DNA of 6,572 nucleotides from Bordetella parapertussis (GTDB lineage: Bacteria > Pseudomonadota > Gammaproteobacteria > Burkholderiales > SG8-39), in assembly GCA_945869935.1 (NCBI GenBank), contig CAMBSA010000105.1, positions 1 to 6,572 on the forward strand. Reading direction: 5' to 3'. The notes beneath the pieces are model-generated. The model had not been told where the DNA came from and made no database searches. It saw nothing but the letters and a program-made list of their open reading frames with translations. A program made the position numbers and the translations under genes. Shown here piece by piece: positions 1 to 6,572 of the stretch; the first letter of the stretch is position 1; the number at the start of each line of letters is the position of its first letter.

Positions 1-268
1 TCTCGAGAAGAAATACGGCTTCGATGAATTCAACCAGACGGTGTTTGCCGGCGGGGCGTTGAAATTGGGCCGGTTCTTCTGGCGCGTCGGGGACCAGACC
101 CTGATCGACGGCATCCTGGTCAACGGCAGCGCAAGGCTCGTGGGCTGGATCGCCAGCGTCGTGCGCCTGTTACAGTCCGGTTATATCTACACCTACGCGT
201 TTGCCATGATTCTCGGCGTGTTCGTCATTCTCACGCTCTGGCTGTATCGCATCGCCTATCCGTCATGA
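1..268 (+). CDS. nuoL: NADH-quinone oxidoreductase subunit L, C-terminal part (5' end outside window)
   Basis: This is the last 88 codons of NuoL, the most distal proton-pumping subunit of the complex I membrane arm. The reading frame is open from base 2 to the TGA at 266-268. The GTG at position 41 is an internal valine, not a start. The visible part begins with a short segment around YGFDEFNQTVF. It continues through an amphipathic stretch (GDQTLIDGILVNGSARLVGW), which corresponds to the end of the long lateral helix that NuoL lays along NuoM and NuoN. It ends with a hydrophobic anchor helix (about 20 residues from YAFAMILGVFVILTLW) and the short tail RIAYPS. This arrangement is typical of the NuoL C-terminus, and the following nuoM and nuoN genes confirm it. 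The antiporter-like core with the channel lysines lies upstream of the window and cannot be checked. Confidence 0.95.
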   Translation, partial: LEKKYGFDEFNQTVFAGGALKLGRFFWRVGDQTLIDGILVNGSARLVGWIASVVRLLQSGYIYTYAFAMILGVFVILTLWLYRIAYPS

Positions 269-302
269 CCCTGCGCACCGAGACACGCGCCCCGAGCCGC
301 CG

Positions 303-1784
303 ATGAACACCGCCCCCTGGTTGAGCCTGTCCGTCTGGGTCCCTATCCTGACCGGCCTCGTGGTGCTGGCGAGCGGATCAGACCGGAACGCCGGCGTTGC
401 ACGCGGCATCGCGCTTGTCGGCGCGATCGTCGGGTTCCTCGTCACCATTCCCCTGGTCGCCGGATTCGATACCGGCACCAGCGCAATGCAGTTCGTCGAG
501 AATCGTGCCTGGATCGAGCGCTTCAACATCAACTACCACCTCGGCGTGGACGGTATTTCAGTCCTGTTCGTGCTGCTAAACAGCTTCGTGACCGTGCTCG
601 TCATCATCGCCGGCTGGGAAGTCATCACCAGCCGTGTCGCGCAGTACATGGCGGCGTTCCTCATCATGTCGGGTCTGATGAACGGAACCTTCGCGGCGCT
701 GGATGCCCTCCTGTTCTACGTATTCTTTGAGGCGACCCTGATCCCGATGTACATAGTCATCGGCGTGTGGGGCGGCCCGAACCGGGTGTATGCCGCGGTC
801 AAGTTCTTCCTCTACACGCTGCTTGGCTCGCTCCTGATGCTGGTCGCGTTCATCTATCTCTACGTTCGCTCGGGCGGAAGCTTCGAGATCCTCGACTTCC
901 ATACCCTGCCGCTGTCGATGAACGCCCAGATACTGCTGTTCATCGCATTCTTCATGGCGTTCGCGGTGAAGGTGCCGATGTGGCCGGTGCATACCTGGCT
1001 GCCGGATGCGCACGTCGAAGCGCCCACCGGCGGTTCCGCGGTCCTGGCCGCGATCATGCTGAAGCTCGGCGCCTACGGCTTCATCCGTTTTTCGCTGCCC
1101 ATTCTTCCCGATGCGAGCCAGGCGTTGTCCGGTTTCATGATCACGCTGTCGCTTGTTGCGGTGGTGTACGTCGGGCTGGTTGCGCTGGTTCAGACGGACA
1201 TGAAAAAGCTGGTCGCGTATTCCTCGATCTCGCACATGGGGTTCGTGACGCTCGGTTTTTTCATCTTCAATGCGATCGGGATCGAAGGCGCGCTCGTGCA
1301 GATGATCTCCCACGGTTTCGTGTCGGCCGCGATGTTCCTCTGCATCGGGGTGATGTACGACCGCATGCATTCGCGCAACATCGCCGATTACGGCGGGGTG
1401 GTAAACAGCATGCCGAAATTCGCCGCGCTGATGCTCCTCTTCGCAATGGCCAACTGCGGCCTGCCCGCAACGTCCGGCTTTGTCGGTGAATTCATGGTGA
1501 TCATGGGCGCGGTCAAGTTCAATTTCTGGATCGGCTTCCTTGCCGCCACGACGCTGATTTTCGGTGCGGCCTACACGCTCTGGATGTACAAGCGGGTGAT
1601 CTTTGGCGCGATCGCCAATGACCGTGTCGCCGGACTCACCGACATCAATGCCCGTGAAACCCTCGTCCTCGGCGCGCTCGCGATAGCGGTGCTCTGGATG
1701 GGCCTGTACCCGGCACCGCTTACCGAGATCATGCATGTCTCGGTGGGCGAACTCCTAAAGCACCTCGCGGCGAGCAAGCTATGA
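303..1784 (+). CDS. nuoM: NADH-quinone oxidoreductase subunit M
   Basis: NuoM is one of three Mrp-antiporter-like subunits that move protons across the inner membrane in complex I. The product is 493 residues, close to the usual ~500, and almost entirely hydrophobic helices (about 14 expected for the family). Key channel residues are present: E143 in [11 protein letters not shown]223 in [18 protein letters not shown]254 in [11 protein letters not shown]311 in SSISHMGF, H337 in MISHGF and E396 in GFVGEF. The central K/HVEAP region at about 220-260 is the signature of the proton-translocating family. ATG 303 is the first start in frame after the nuoL stop, 34 nt away. Its ribosome binding site is poor: only a GAG at 294-296. 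The gene ends in an ATGA overlap with nuoN. No truncation or odd residue was seen. The product belongs in the membrane arm between NuoL and NuoN. Confidence 0.98.
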   Translation: MNTAPWLSLSVWVPILTGLVVLASGSDRNAGVARGIALVGAIVGFLVTIPLVAGFDTGTSAMQFVENRAWIERFNINYHLGVDGISVLFVLLNSFVTVLVIIAGWEVITSRVAQYMAAFLIMSGLMNGTFAALDALLFYVFFEATLIPMYIVIGVWGGPNRVYAAVKFFLYTLLGSLLMLVAFIYLYVRSGGSFEILDFHTLPLSMNAQILLFIAFFMAFAVKVPMWPVHTWLPDAHVEAPTGGSAVLAAIMLKLGAYGFIRFSLPILPDASQALSGFMITLSLVAVVYVGLVALVQTDMKKLVAYSSISHMGFVTLGFFIFNAIGIEGALVQMISHGFVSAAMFLCIGVMYDRMHSRNIADYGGVVNSMPKFAALMLLFAMANCGLPATSGFVGEFMVIMGAVKFNFWIGFLAATTLIFGAAYTLWMYKRVIFGAIANDRVAGLTDINARETLVLGALAIAVLWMGLYPAPLTEIMHVSVGELLKHLAASKL

Positions 1785-3259
1785 TTTCCAATCTTCCGCT
1801 GATGCTCCCCGCCTATGCGGAGATATTGCTGCTCATCTCCGCCTGCGTAATCCTGATCGCGGATCTCTTCATTCCCGACAAACGCCGCGATGCAACCTAC
1901 CTGCTGTCGCTGATCGCGCTGCTGATTACGGCATTCATGACCGTGCTGGTCGCGGCCGCCACCGGAGGCCAGCCGGCGTACACCTTCAACAACATGTTCG
2001 TCAGCGATGCGATGGCGACGGTGCTCAAGCTGTTCACCTACCTGTCGGTCGCACTGTGTTTCGTCTATTCGCGCTCCTATCTCGCGGACCGTGGCATGTA
2101 CCGGGGCGAGTACTTCGCGCTCGCGCTGTTCGCCACCCTCGGCATGCAGGTGATGATTTCGGCGAACCACCTGCTGGCCCTCTACCTCGGTCTGGAATTG
2201 ATGTCGCTCTGCCTGTACGCGATGGTGGCGCTAGACCGGGACTCCGCGCGTTCCACCGAAGCTGCGATGAAGTACTTCGTGCTGGGCGCTCTCGCATCGG
2301 GCCTGTTGCTCTACGGCTTCTCGATGATCTACGGCTCCACCGGATCGCTCGATATCGCGCTCGTCAAGAACGCGCTTGGCGCCGGTGGCACCAACCGAAC
2401 CTTGCTGGTGTTCGGCCTCGTATTCGTGGTGGCGGGAATCGCCTTCAAGCTGGGCGTGGTGCCGTTCCATATGTGGATTCCCGACGTGTACCACGGCGCC
2501 CCCGCGGCAATGACACTTTTTATCGCAACCGCGCCCAAACTGGCCGCGTTCGCGATGGCGGTGCGCCTCCTGATCGGCGGATTGCTCCCGCTCGCGTTCG
2601 ACTGGCAACAGATGCTCATGATTCTAGCGGTGCTTTCGATGGCAATAGGAAACCTCGCCGCGATCGCGCAGACCAACATAAAGCGAATGCTCGCGTATTC
2701 AACCATCGCCCACATGGGCTTCATGCTGCTTGGCCTCCTGTCCGGCGTGGTGGGCGGCAACCTCAACTCGGCGGCTGACGCCTACGGCTCGGCGATGTTC
2801 TATGCCGTGGTCTATTCGATCACCAGCCTCGCGGCATTCGGCGGCATCCTTCTCCTCTCCCGCGCGGGGTTCGAAGCCGAGAGAATCGAGGACTTCAAGG
2901 GCCTCAACCAGCGCAGCCCGTGGTTTGCGCTAATGCTCCTGCTGGTCATGTTCTCGCTTGCTGGCGTGCCGCCGACGGCCGGGTTCTACGCCAAGTTCTC
3001 GGTGCTGACAGCAGTCGTGCAGACGGGCGAGATCTGGCTCGCGGTGGTGGCGGTGATCTTTTCCCTCATTGGTGCGTTCTACTACCTGCGCATCGTCAAG
3101 CTCATGTACTTCGACGCGCCGAGCGATACCAACCCGCTGAACCAGCGTCTGGACATGAATGTGCTGTTCTCGGTCAACGGGCTGTCCATGCTCGCGCTCG
3201 GCCTGTTTCCCGGGGCGCTCATGAGCATCTGCCTGGAGTCGGTCAGGACACTCGTCTGA
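1781..3259 (+). CDS. nuoN: NADH-quinone oxidoreductase subunit N
   Basis: NuoN is the third antiporter-like proton-pumping subunit of complex I, lying nearest to the NuoA/J/K/H module. The product is 492 residues, against about 485 in E. coli. Conserved features are E139 in [21 protein letters not shown]223 in [22 protein letters not shown]253 in [10 protein letters not shown]311 in STIAHMGF and K405 in GFYAKF. In the last of these NuoN has the lysine where NuoM has a glutamate (GFVGEF), which separates the two paralogues. The ATG overlaps the nuoM stop (ATGA, 1781-1784) with only a weak GAG at 1772-1774, so translation probably depends on ribosomes finishing nuoM. The 3' end overlaps the next gene by CTGA (3256-3259). 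NuoN is often the last nuo gene. Here, as I recall for betaproteobacteria, accessory genes follow without a break. Confidence 0.98.
   Translation: MISNLPLMLPAYAEILLLISACVILIADLFIPDKRRDATYLLSLIALLITAFMTVLVAAATGGQPAYTFNNMFVSDAMATVLKLFTYLSVALCFVYSRSYLADRGMYRGEYFALALFATLGMQVMISANHLLALYLGLELMSLCLYAMVALDRDSARSTEAAMKYFVLGALASGLLLYGFSMIYGSTGSLDIALVKNALGAGGTNRTLLVFGLVFVVAGIAFKLGVVPFHMWIPDVYHGAPAAMTLFIATAPKLAAFAMAVRLLIGGLLPLAFDWQQMLMILAVLSMAIGNLAAIAQTNIKRMLAYSTIAHMGFMLLGLLSGVVGGNLNSAADAYGSAMFYAVVYSITSLAAFGGILLLSRAGFEAERIEDFKGLNQRSPWFALMLLLVMFSLAGVPPTAGFYAKFSVLTAVVQTGEIWLAVVAVIFSLIGAFYYLRIVKLMYFDAPSDTNPLNQRLDMNVLFSVNGLSMLALGLFPGALMSICLESVRTLV
3245..3248 (+). promoter_or_regulatory. Ribosome binding site (AGGA) for the CTG-started DUF2818 gene
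   Basis: An AGGA lies inside the last codons of nuoN, with 7 nt between it and the CTG at 3256, which is ideal Shine-Dalgarno spacing. It decides the start choice. No ATG, GTG or TTG lies in frame close upstream, and the next in-frame GTG downstream (about 3340) would remove the first conserved helix. Confidence 0.65.
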
Positions 3260-3558
3260 ACGCGGCCATCGGTGTCTTTCTGGTCGCTTTCGCCGCGCTG
3301 GCCGCCAACCTGCCTTTCTTCTCGCGGCGCATCTTCCTCGTGGTGAAGCCTGTCTCTGGCGACAAGGCCGTTGGCTGGTGTCTCGCGGAGCTCGTCATTT
3401 TCTATTTCGTGGTCGGTGGCATCGCGCTTGCTCTGGAGGCGCGTTCCGGTCAGATCTATCCGCAGAGCTGGGAGTTCTACGCGATGACCGGATGCATGTT
3501 TCTTGTACTCGCGTATCCCGGCTTCGTCTGGCGCTATCTCTGGAAGAGTCAGCCGTGA
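3256..3558 (+). CDS. DUF2818 family small membrane protein, probable CTG start
   Basis: The predicted protein has 100 residues and three hydrophobic segments (about 4-22, 40-60 and 74-93), so it should be an inner-membrane protein. It matches what I know of the DUF2818 family, found just after nuoN in betaproteobacteria: an N-terminal AANLPFF, a central [15 protein letters not shown] followed by [11 protein letters not shown], and a C-terminal [11 protein letters not shown]. The family has no established function; a role in assembling or stabilising complex I is an inference from gene position only. The frame is open far upstream (to about 2920) inside nuoN, but that part reads as a shadow of nuoN. 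The likely start is CTG 3256, overlapping the nuoN stop as CTGA, with AGGA 7 nt upstream, giving the N-terminus (M)[11 protein letters not shown]. The 3' end overlaps the Nudix gene by GTGA. The gene identity is secure; the exact start is less so. Confidence 0.88.
   Translation: MNAAIGVFLVAFAALAANLPFFSRRIFLVVKPVSGDKAVGWCLAELVIFYFVVGGIALALEARSGQIYPQSWEFYAMTGCMFLVLAYPGFVWRYLWKSQP
3542..3548 (+). promoter_or_regulatory. Ribosome binding site (GGAAGAG) for the Nudix gene
   Basis: A purine-rich GGAAGAG within the end of the DUF2818 gene lies 6 nt before the GTG at 3555. It supports GTG 3555 as the start of the Nudix protein, although the same frame stays open further upstream. Confidence 0.6.
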
Positions 3559-4139
3559 GCGGTCCTGCCGATATTCTCTGGTCCAAGGGCAATTTCACCG
3601 AGCAGCGCGTCGAACGGGAGGCCATCTACGACGGTCGCATGTTGCATGTGCGCCGCGATACGGTGCGCCTCCCCGACGGCGCAACCGCCACGCGAGAGCA
3701 TGTCGAGCATCCGGGCGCAGTGGCGATCATCGGGCTCCTGGATTCGGGTGAACTCGTGTTCGAGCGCCAGTACCGGTACCCTCTCGAACGCGAGTTCTAC
3801 GAACTGCCCGCCGGCAAGATCGATCCGGGCGAGCTGCCACTGGATTCTGCAAAGCGCGAACTGCTGGAAGAGACTGGCTATGCAGCGCATGAATGGCATC
3901 ACCTCGGCGTCATACACCCGGTGATTTCATACTCGAATGAGCGTATCGAGATATTCCTTGCCCGCGGGCTCGAATTCCGCGGATCGAAGCTGGATGACGA
4001 GGAATTTCTCGAAGTGTTTCCGTTGTCGCTCGAGCACGCGGTGCAGTGGATCCGCGAGGGCCACATCACCGACGCAAAAACCATCAGTTGTCTGTTCTGG
4101 GCGGAAAAGGTCCTCAACGGCAGCTGGTCCACCGACTAA
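3555..4139 (+). CDS. Nudix hydrolase, ADP-ribose pyrophosphatase type
   Basis: This is a soluble Nudix hydrolase of 194 residues, resembling ADP-ribose diphosphatases (NudF-like), which split ADP-ribose into AMP and ribose 5-phosphate using divalent metal ions. The complete Nudix box spans residues 87-109 and fits GX5EX7REUXEEXGU exactly: G87, E93, then RELLEETGY at 101-109. E105 and E106 are the expected metal ligands. The N-terminal part (REAIYDGRMLHVRRDTVRLP, then EHPGAVAII and RQYRYPLERE) is the usual ADP-ribose-type strand region before the box. P122 follows the box at about the position where these enzymes carry a specificity proline. The end (ITDAKTISCLFWAEKVL) is also typical. The start is GTG 3555, overlapping the DUF2818 stop as GTGA, with GGAAGAG upstream; the open frame before it is a shadow. 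Substrate choice is inferred: NADH, FAD or sugar nucleotides cannot be excluded. Confidence 0.93.
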   Translation: MSGPADILWSKGNFTEQRVEREAIYDGRMLHVRRDTVRLPDGATATREHVEHPGAVAIIGLLDSGELVFERQYRYPLEREFYELPAGKIDPGELPLDSAKRELLEETGYAAHEWHHLGVIHPVISYSNERIEIFLARGLEFRGSKLDDEEFLEVFPLSLEHAVQWIREGHITDAKTISCLFWAEKVLNGSWSTD

Positions 4140-4166
4140 CCTCCAATCCGCATCAGGTACAGCACC

Positions 4167-6191
4167 ATGCTCGTCTACGCACTCACCATCACGCTTTCGG
4201 CCTTCCTGCTCTTCCTGGTGCAGCCGATCATCGCCAAGCAGATACTTCCCTGGTTCGGCGGGTCGTCTGCGGTATGGACCACCTGTGTGTTCTTCTTCCA
4301 GTTCCTTCTGCTCGCCGGCTATGCCTATGCGCACGCGGTGGTGCGATTCCTGTCGCCGCGCGCGCAGATCCTCGTCCACGTTGCGCTGCTGGCGGTGAGC
4401 CTCGCGGTACTTCCGATCGTAGCCGGCGTCGACTGGAAACCCACCGGCGAGGAGAATCCCAGCCTTCGCATCCTCGGTCTTCTGCTAGCCACCGTCGGGC
4501 TGCCGTATTTCCTGCTGTCCTCCACCAGTCCGCTGGTGCAGGCGTGGTACTCGCGCCGCTTCGATTCCCCGTATCGCCTGTTCGCACTGTCCAACCTGGC
4601 GTCTCTCGCTGCACTGCTGGCGTACCCGGTGGCCATCGAACAGTGGATCGCCACGCGGGCACAGGCGCTCGTCTGGTCCTGGGGCTACGCCGCGTTCGCG
4701 ATCGCCTGCGGCATTGCGGCGCTTGCCGGGCTTCGCAGCGCGTCCGGCGCAAGCGGCGGTGCGCAGGGCGCGATGAGCGAATCTGCGCCAAGCCTGGGAG
4801 ATCGCCTGCAGTGGGTGCTGCTGCCTGCCATCGCCTCCTACCTGCTGCTGGCAATCACCTATCACCTCACGCAGAACGTGGCATCCATCCCGTTCCTCTG
4901 GGTGCTGCCGCTCACGCTCTACCTGCTGACCTTCATCCTCTGCTTTGACGGGCGGGGCTGGTATCGCCGCGGGGTGTTCTTCCCGGTCTGCGTGATCGTG
5001 CTCGGCGCAATGGCCTGGATCATGCATGACTTCGAACTCACCCATATGCTGAAACTGGTGATTCCGGTGTACGCGCTGGGGCTTTTCGCCCTGTGCATGT
5101 TTTGTCATGGCGAACTGGTACTGATAAAGCCGGTGCCCTCCCGGCTCACCGAGTTCTACATGCTGATCTCGCTCGGTGGCGCGCTGGGTTCGCTCGCGGT
5201 ATCGGTGATGGCACCGACCTTCCTTCCCGGTGATTTCGAACTCGCAGGCGGCCTCGTGCTTGCTGCGATAGCGCTGACGCTGCGCTTTCGCGGCACGAGC
5301 AGGATCGCGTTCGCGGTCGGGCTCGCGACCATCGCCTTCGTGGGCTGGGCCTCCTACAGCTACATCCACGGGTTCCTTTCTGAAGCGCGCGTGATCAAGC
5401 GCAATTTCTACTCCTCGCTTCGCACCTACGACGAGGACCGCGAATCCGGGCAGGTGCGCAAACTCATCCACGGAAGCATCAACCATGGCTCGCAGTTCAC
5501 CGCACCCGAGAAGCGTGGCATGCCGATCGGCTACTTTGGTCCCACCTCGGGAATCGCGCGCGGCATCGAGGCGCTTCGCGAACGTACCAACTCGGAGAAT
5601 CGCGGCATGCGCGTCGGTGTCGTCGGTCTGGGTGCGGGCGTGCTCGCGGCATGGGGCAGGGACGGGGACTACTACCATTTCTACGAGATCAATCCGCAGG
5701 TGATCGATCTTGCGCAGACCGAGTTCACCTACCTGAAGGACAGCAAGGCGAAGATCGAGCTCACGGTGGGAGACGGCAGGCTTGCGCTCGAAGCCGTGAA
5801 GCCGCAGCAGTTCGACCTGCTGGCAGCGGATGCATTTTCCAGCGACTCGGTCCCGATGCACCTGCTGACGCGCGAGGCGATGCAGCTTTATGTCAGCCAC
5901 CTTCGCCCGGGCGGCGTCATCGTGTTCAACGTCACCAACCGCTACCTGGATCTTGCGCCTGTCGTGAAGCGCCTGGCCGATGCGCTAGGGCTGCATGCTC
6001 GCCTTGTGTCGGACTGGCCGGAAGGCAAGGCCTACGACATCTATGCCGGCACCGACTTCGTTCTCGTCAGTGCCGATCCGACAATCTTCAAGGCCAAGGG
6101 TCTGGCGGAAGTTGTGACCGAAATCGAAGTCAAGCGCCGTGGGGCGGTGTGGACCGACGATTTCAACAACCTGCTCGAAGCGATCAAGTAG
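4167..6191 (+). CDS. Membrane-embedded spermidine-synthase-like protein (fused MFS-like/aminopropyltransferase-like)
   Basis: The 674-residue product has two parts. Residues 1 to about 400 are a multi-helix membrane region of roughly 12-13 hydrophobic segments, opening with LTITLSAFLLFLVQPIIAKQ. It is interrupted by a flexible Ala/Gly/Ser-rich linker at about 191-209. Residues about 408-674 form a Rossmann-type domain like spermidine synthases and SAM-dependent methyltransferases: RNFYSSLRT (412-420), HGSINHGSQF (435-444), the nucleotide loop VVGLGAG (485-491), acidic E507 in FYEINP, GDGR (535-538), and ADAFSSDSVP (554-563). This is the architecture usually named fused MFS/spermidine synthase. 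The substrate is unknown: the classical GGGDG and DxxDP motifs are altered, so true spermidine synthesis is doubtful. ATG 4167 is the first start after the Nudix stop in the same frame, 27 nt away, with AGGT at 4155-4158. Co-transcription with the nuo tail is likely. The membrane part is not a standard 12-helix MFS by eye. Confidence 0.9.
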   Translation: MLVYALTITLSAFLLFLVQPIIAKQILPWFGGSSAVWTTCVFFFQFLLLAGYAYAHAVVRFLSPRAQILVHVALLAVSLAVLPIVAGVDWKPTGEENPSLRILGLLLATVGLPYFLLSSTSPLVQAWYSRRFDSPYRLFALSNLASLAALLAYPVAIEQWIATRAQALVWSWGYAAFAIACGIAALAGLRSASGASGGAQGAMSESAPSLGDRLQWVLLPAIASYLLLAITYHLTQNVASIPFLWVLPLTLYLLTFILCFDGRGWYRRGVFFPVCVIVLGAMAWIMHDFELTHMLKLVIPVYALGLFALCMFCHGELVLIKPVPSRLTEFYMLISLGGALGSLAVSVMAPTFLPGDFELAGGLVLAAIALTLRFRGTSRIAFAVGLATIAFVGWASYSYIHGFLSEARVIKRNFYSSLRTYDEDRESGQVRKLIHGSINHGSQFTAPEKRGMPIGYFGPTSGIARGIEALRERTNSENRGMRVGVVGLGAGVLAAWGRDGDYYHFYEINPQVIDLAQTEFTYLKDSKAKIELTVGDGRLALEAVKPQQFDLLAADAFSSDSVPMHLLTREAMQLYVSHLRPGGVIVFNVTNRYLDLAPVVKRLADALGLHARLVSDWPEGKAYDIYAGTDFVLVSADPTIFKAKGLAEVVTEIEVKRRGAVWTDDFNNLLEAIK

Positions 6192-6228
6192 GGCGGGTAG
6201 TCGCCCGGCACTCAGGGCCGGGTGCCGG
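6191..6228. terminator. Possible hairpins between convergent genes (weak bidirectional terminator)
   Basis: Two overlapping inverted repeats sit at the convergent junction. One is a 5-bp stem, GGGCG/CGCCC (6191-6195 with 6202-6206). The other is a 7-bp stem, CCGGCAC/GTGCCGG (6205-6211 with 6222-6228, 10-nt loop). They share bases and cannot form together. No T-run follows on either strand, and the second stem covers the last codons of the minus-strand gene. A role in termination is therefore only a guess from position. Confidence 0.3.
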
Positions 6229-6572
6229 CGCGGTAGCTGATCCGGTAGATCGCGCCCGCGTGGTCGTCGGACACCAGCATCGAGCCGTCGGGCATCAGCT
6301 CCACGTCCACCGGACGGCCCCAGACCGACTCGCCCTGCAGCCAGCCGTCGGCGAAGACCTCGTGCTTGACTGCGCGGCCGCCTTCCACCACCACGCGCTT
6401 GATCCGGTAGCCGATCTTCTTCGAGCGGTTCCATGAACCGTGCTCGGCGATGAAAATGCTGTTGCGAAACTCCGCCGGAAACTGGCCGCCGGTATAGAAG
6501 CGCATGCCGAGCGAGGCCACGTGCGGCCCGAGTTTCACCACCGGCTGAGTGAACTCGCGGCAGGCGCGTTTT
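6212..6572 (-). CDS. PQQ-dependent sugar dehydrogenase (sorbosone dehydrogenase family), C-terminal part
   Basis: This is the last ~120 codons of a gene on the minus strand. Its 5' end lies beyond the window; the frame stays open to the edge, and the GTG at 6539-6541 is an internal valine. The TGA stop is at 6212-6214. The segment carries the typical end of the glucose/sorbosone dehydrogenase beta-propeller family: KLGPHVASLGMRFYTG, then FRNSIFIAEHGSWNRSKKIGYRI, then GWLQGESVWGRPVDV, then MPDGSMLVSDDHAGAIYRISY. Members use pyrroloquinoline quinone to oxidise sugars or related aldehydes, usually after export to the periplasm. The signal peptide and most of the propeller are not visible here, so substrate and location cannot be judged. 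It is transcribed toward the nuo-linked genes, so it belongs to a separate unit. Confidence 0.9.
   Translation of the reverse strand, partial: KRACREFTQPVVKLGPHVASLGMRFYTGGQFPAEFRNSIFIAEHGSWNRSKKIGYRIKRVVVEGGRAVKHEVFADGWLQGESVWGRPVDVELMPDGSMLVSDDHAGAIYRISYRAGTRP

Noticed and set aside
767..1489. 240-codon plus-strand frame inside nuoM (and similar ones at 2056-2778 and 4046-4948)
   Set aside because: These are Arg/Ala/Gly-rich alternative-frame readings of well-supported genes, with no domain signal of their own.
576..1736. 386-codon open frame on the minus strand opposite nuoM
   Set aside because: The translation is highly charged and rich in His, Arg, Glu and Asp, with no recognisable domain. 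It is the expected shadow of a GC-rich gene for hydrophobic helices, and nuoM on the other strand is certain.
2920..3255. N-terminal extension of the DUF2818 frame into nuoN
   Set aside because: The extension reads as Arg/Ala-rich out-of-frame nuoN sequence and would make the protein about twice the family length. The CTG at 3256 with AGGA fits better.
303..3259. Repeated motifs shared by nuoM and nuoN (such as the HMGF and AYSxI segments)
   Set aside because: This is the ancient paralogy of the antiporter-like complex I subunits, not a recent duplication or a DNA repeat.
3378..3554. 59-codon upstream extension of the Nudix frame
   Set aside because: It lies entirely over the DUF2818 gene, has shadow composition, and precedes a GTG with a good ribosome binding site and a GTGA overlap.
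4485..5900. 471-codon open frame on the minus strand opposite the spermidine-synthase-like gene
   Set aside because: It has the same charged, low-complexity shadow composition, while the plus-strand protein shows clear membrane helices and Rossmann motifs across the whole stretch.
5985..6434. Minus-strand frame of 149 codons spanning the convergent junction
   Set aside because: Arg/Gly-rich shadow. The conserved sorbosone dehydrogenase motifs lie in a different minus-strand frame ending at 6212.

Overview
The window is GC-rich, densely coding DNA from a proteobacterium, most likely a betaproteobacterium. The main clue is the gene order: nuoL, nuoM and nuoN followed directly by a DUF2818 membrane protein and a Nudix hydrolase. 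As far as I recall, that tail on the complex I (NADH:quinone oxidoreductase) operon is typical of Betaproteobacteria. The protein sequences (the NuoL C-terminus and the DUF2818 protein) also look betaproteobacterial. No database search was possible, so the taxonomy is an inference.

Layout. Positions 1-268 hold the last 88 codons of nuoL. nuoM (303-1784) and nuoN (1781-3259) are complete and carry the conserved proton-channel residues. A 100-residue DUF2818 protein (3256-3558) and an ADP-ribose-type Nudix hydrolase (3555-4139) follow. After a 27-nt gap comes a 674-residue membrane protein with a C-terminal spermidine-synthase-like domain (4167-6191). All of these are on the + strand and look like one transcript. 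The window ends with the C-terminal part of a PQQ-dependent sugar dehydrogenase of the sorbosone dehydrogenase type on the - strand (6212-6572). It converges on the operon with only 20 nt between the two stop codons. No stretch above 300 bases lacks a gene.

How the genes work together. NuoL, NuoM and NuoN are the three antiporter-like, proton-pumping subunits of the complex I membrane arm. nuoM/nuoN, nuoN/DUF2818 and DUF2818/Nudix are joined by three successive 4-nt overlaps (ATGA, CTGA, GTGA), which suggests translational coupling. The middle overlap implies a rare CTG start for the DUF2818 gene, supported by an AGGA ribosome binding site 7 nt upstream and by the expected family length. The Nudix enzyme probably hydrolyses ADP-ribose or a related NAD breakdown product, a plausible but unproven link to NADH metabolism.

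Most of the window is ordinary conserved respiratory gene content. I see no mobile element, CRISPR array, RNA gene or clear new defence or biosynthetic system. The parts most worth a second look are the CTG start and overlap chain, the uncharacterised DUF2818 protein, and the membrane-bound spermidine-synthase-like protein with non-canonical active-site motifs.
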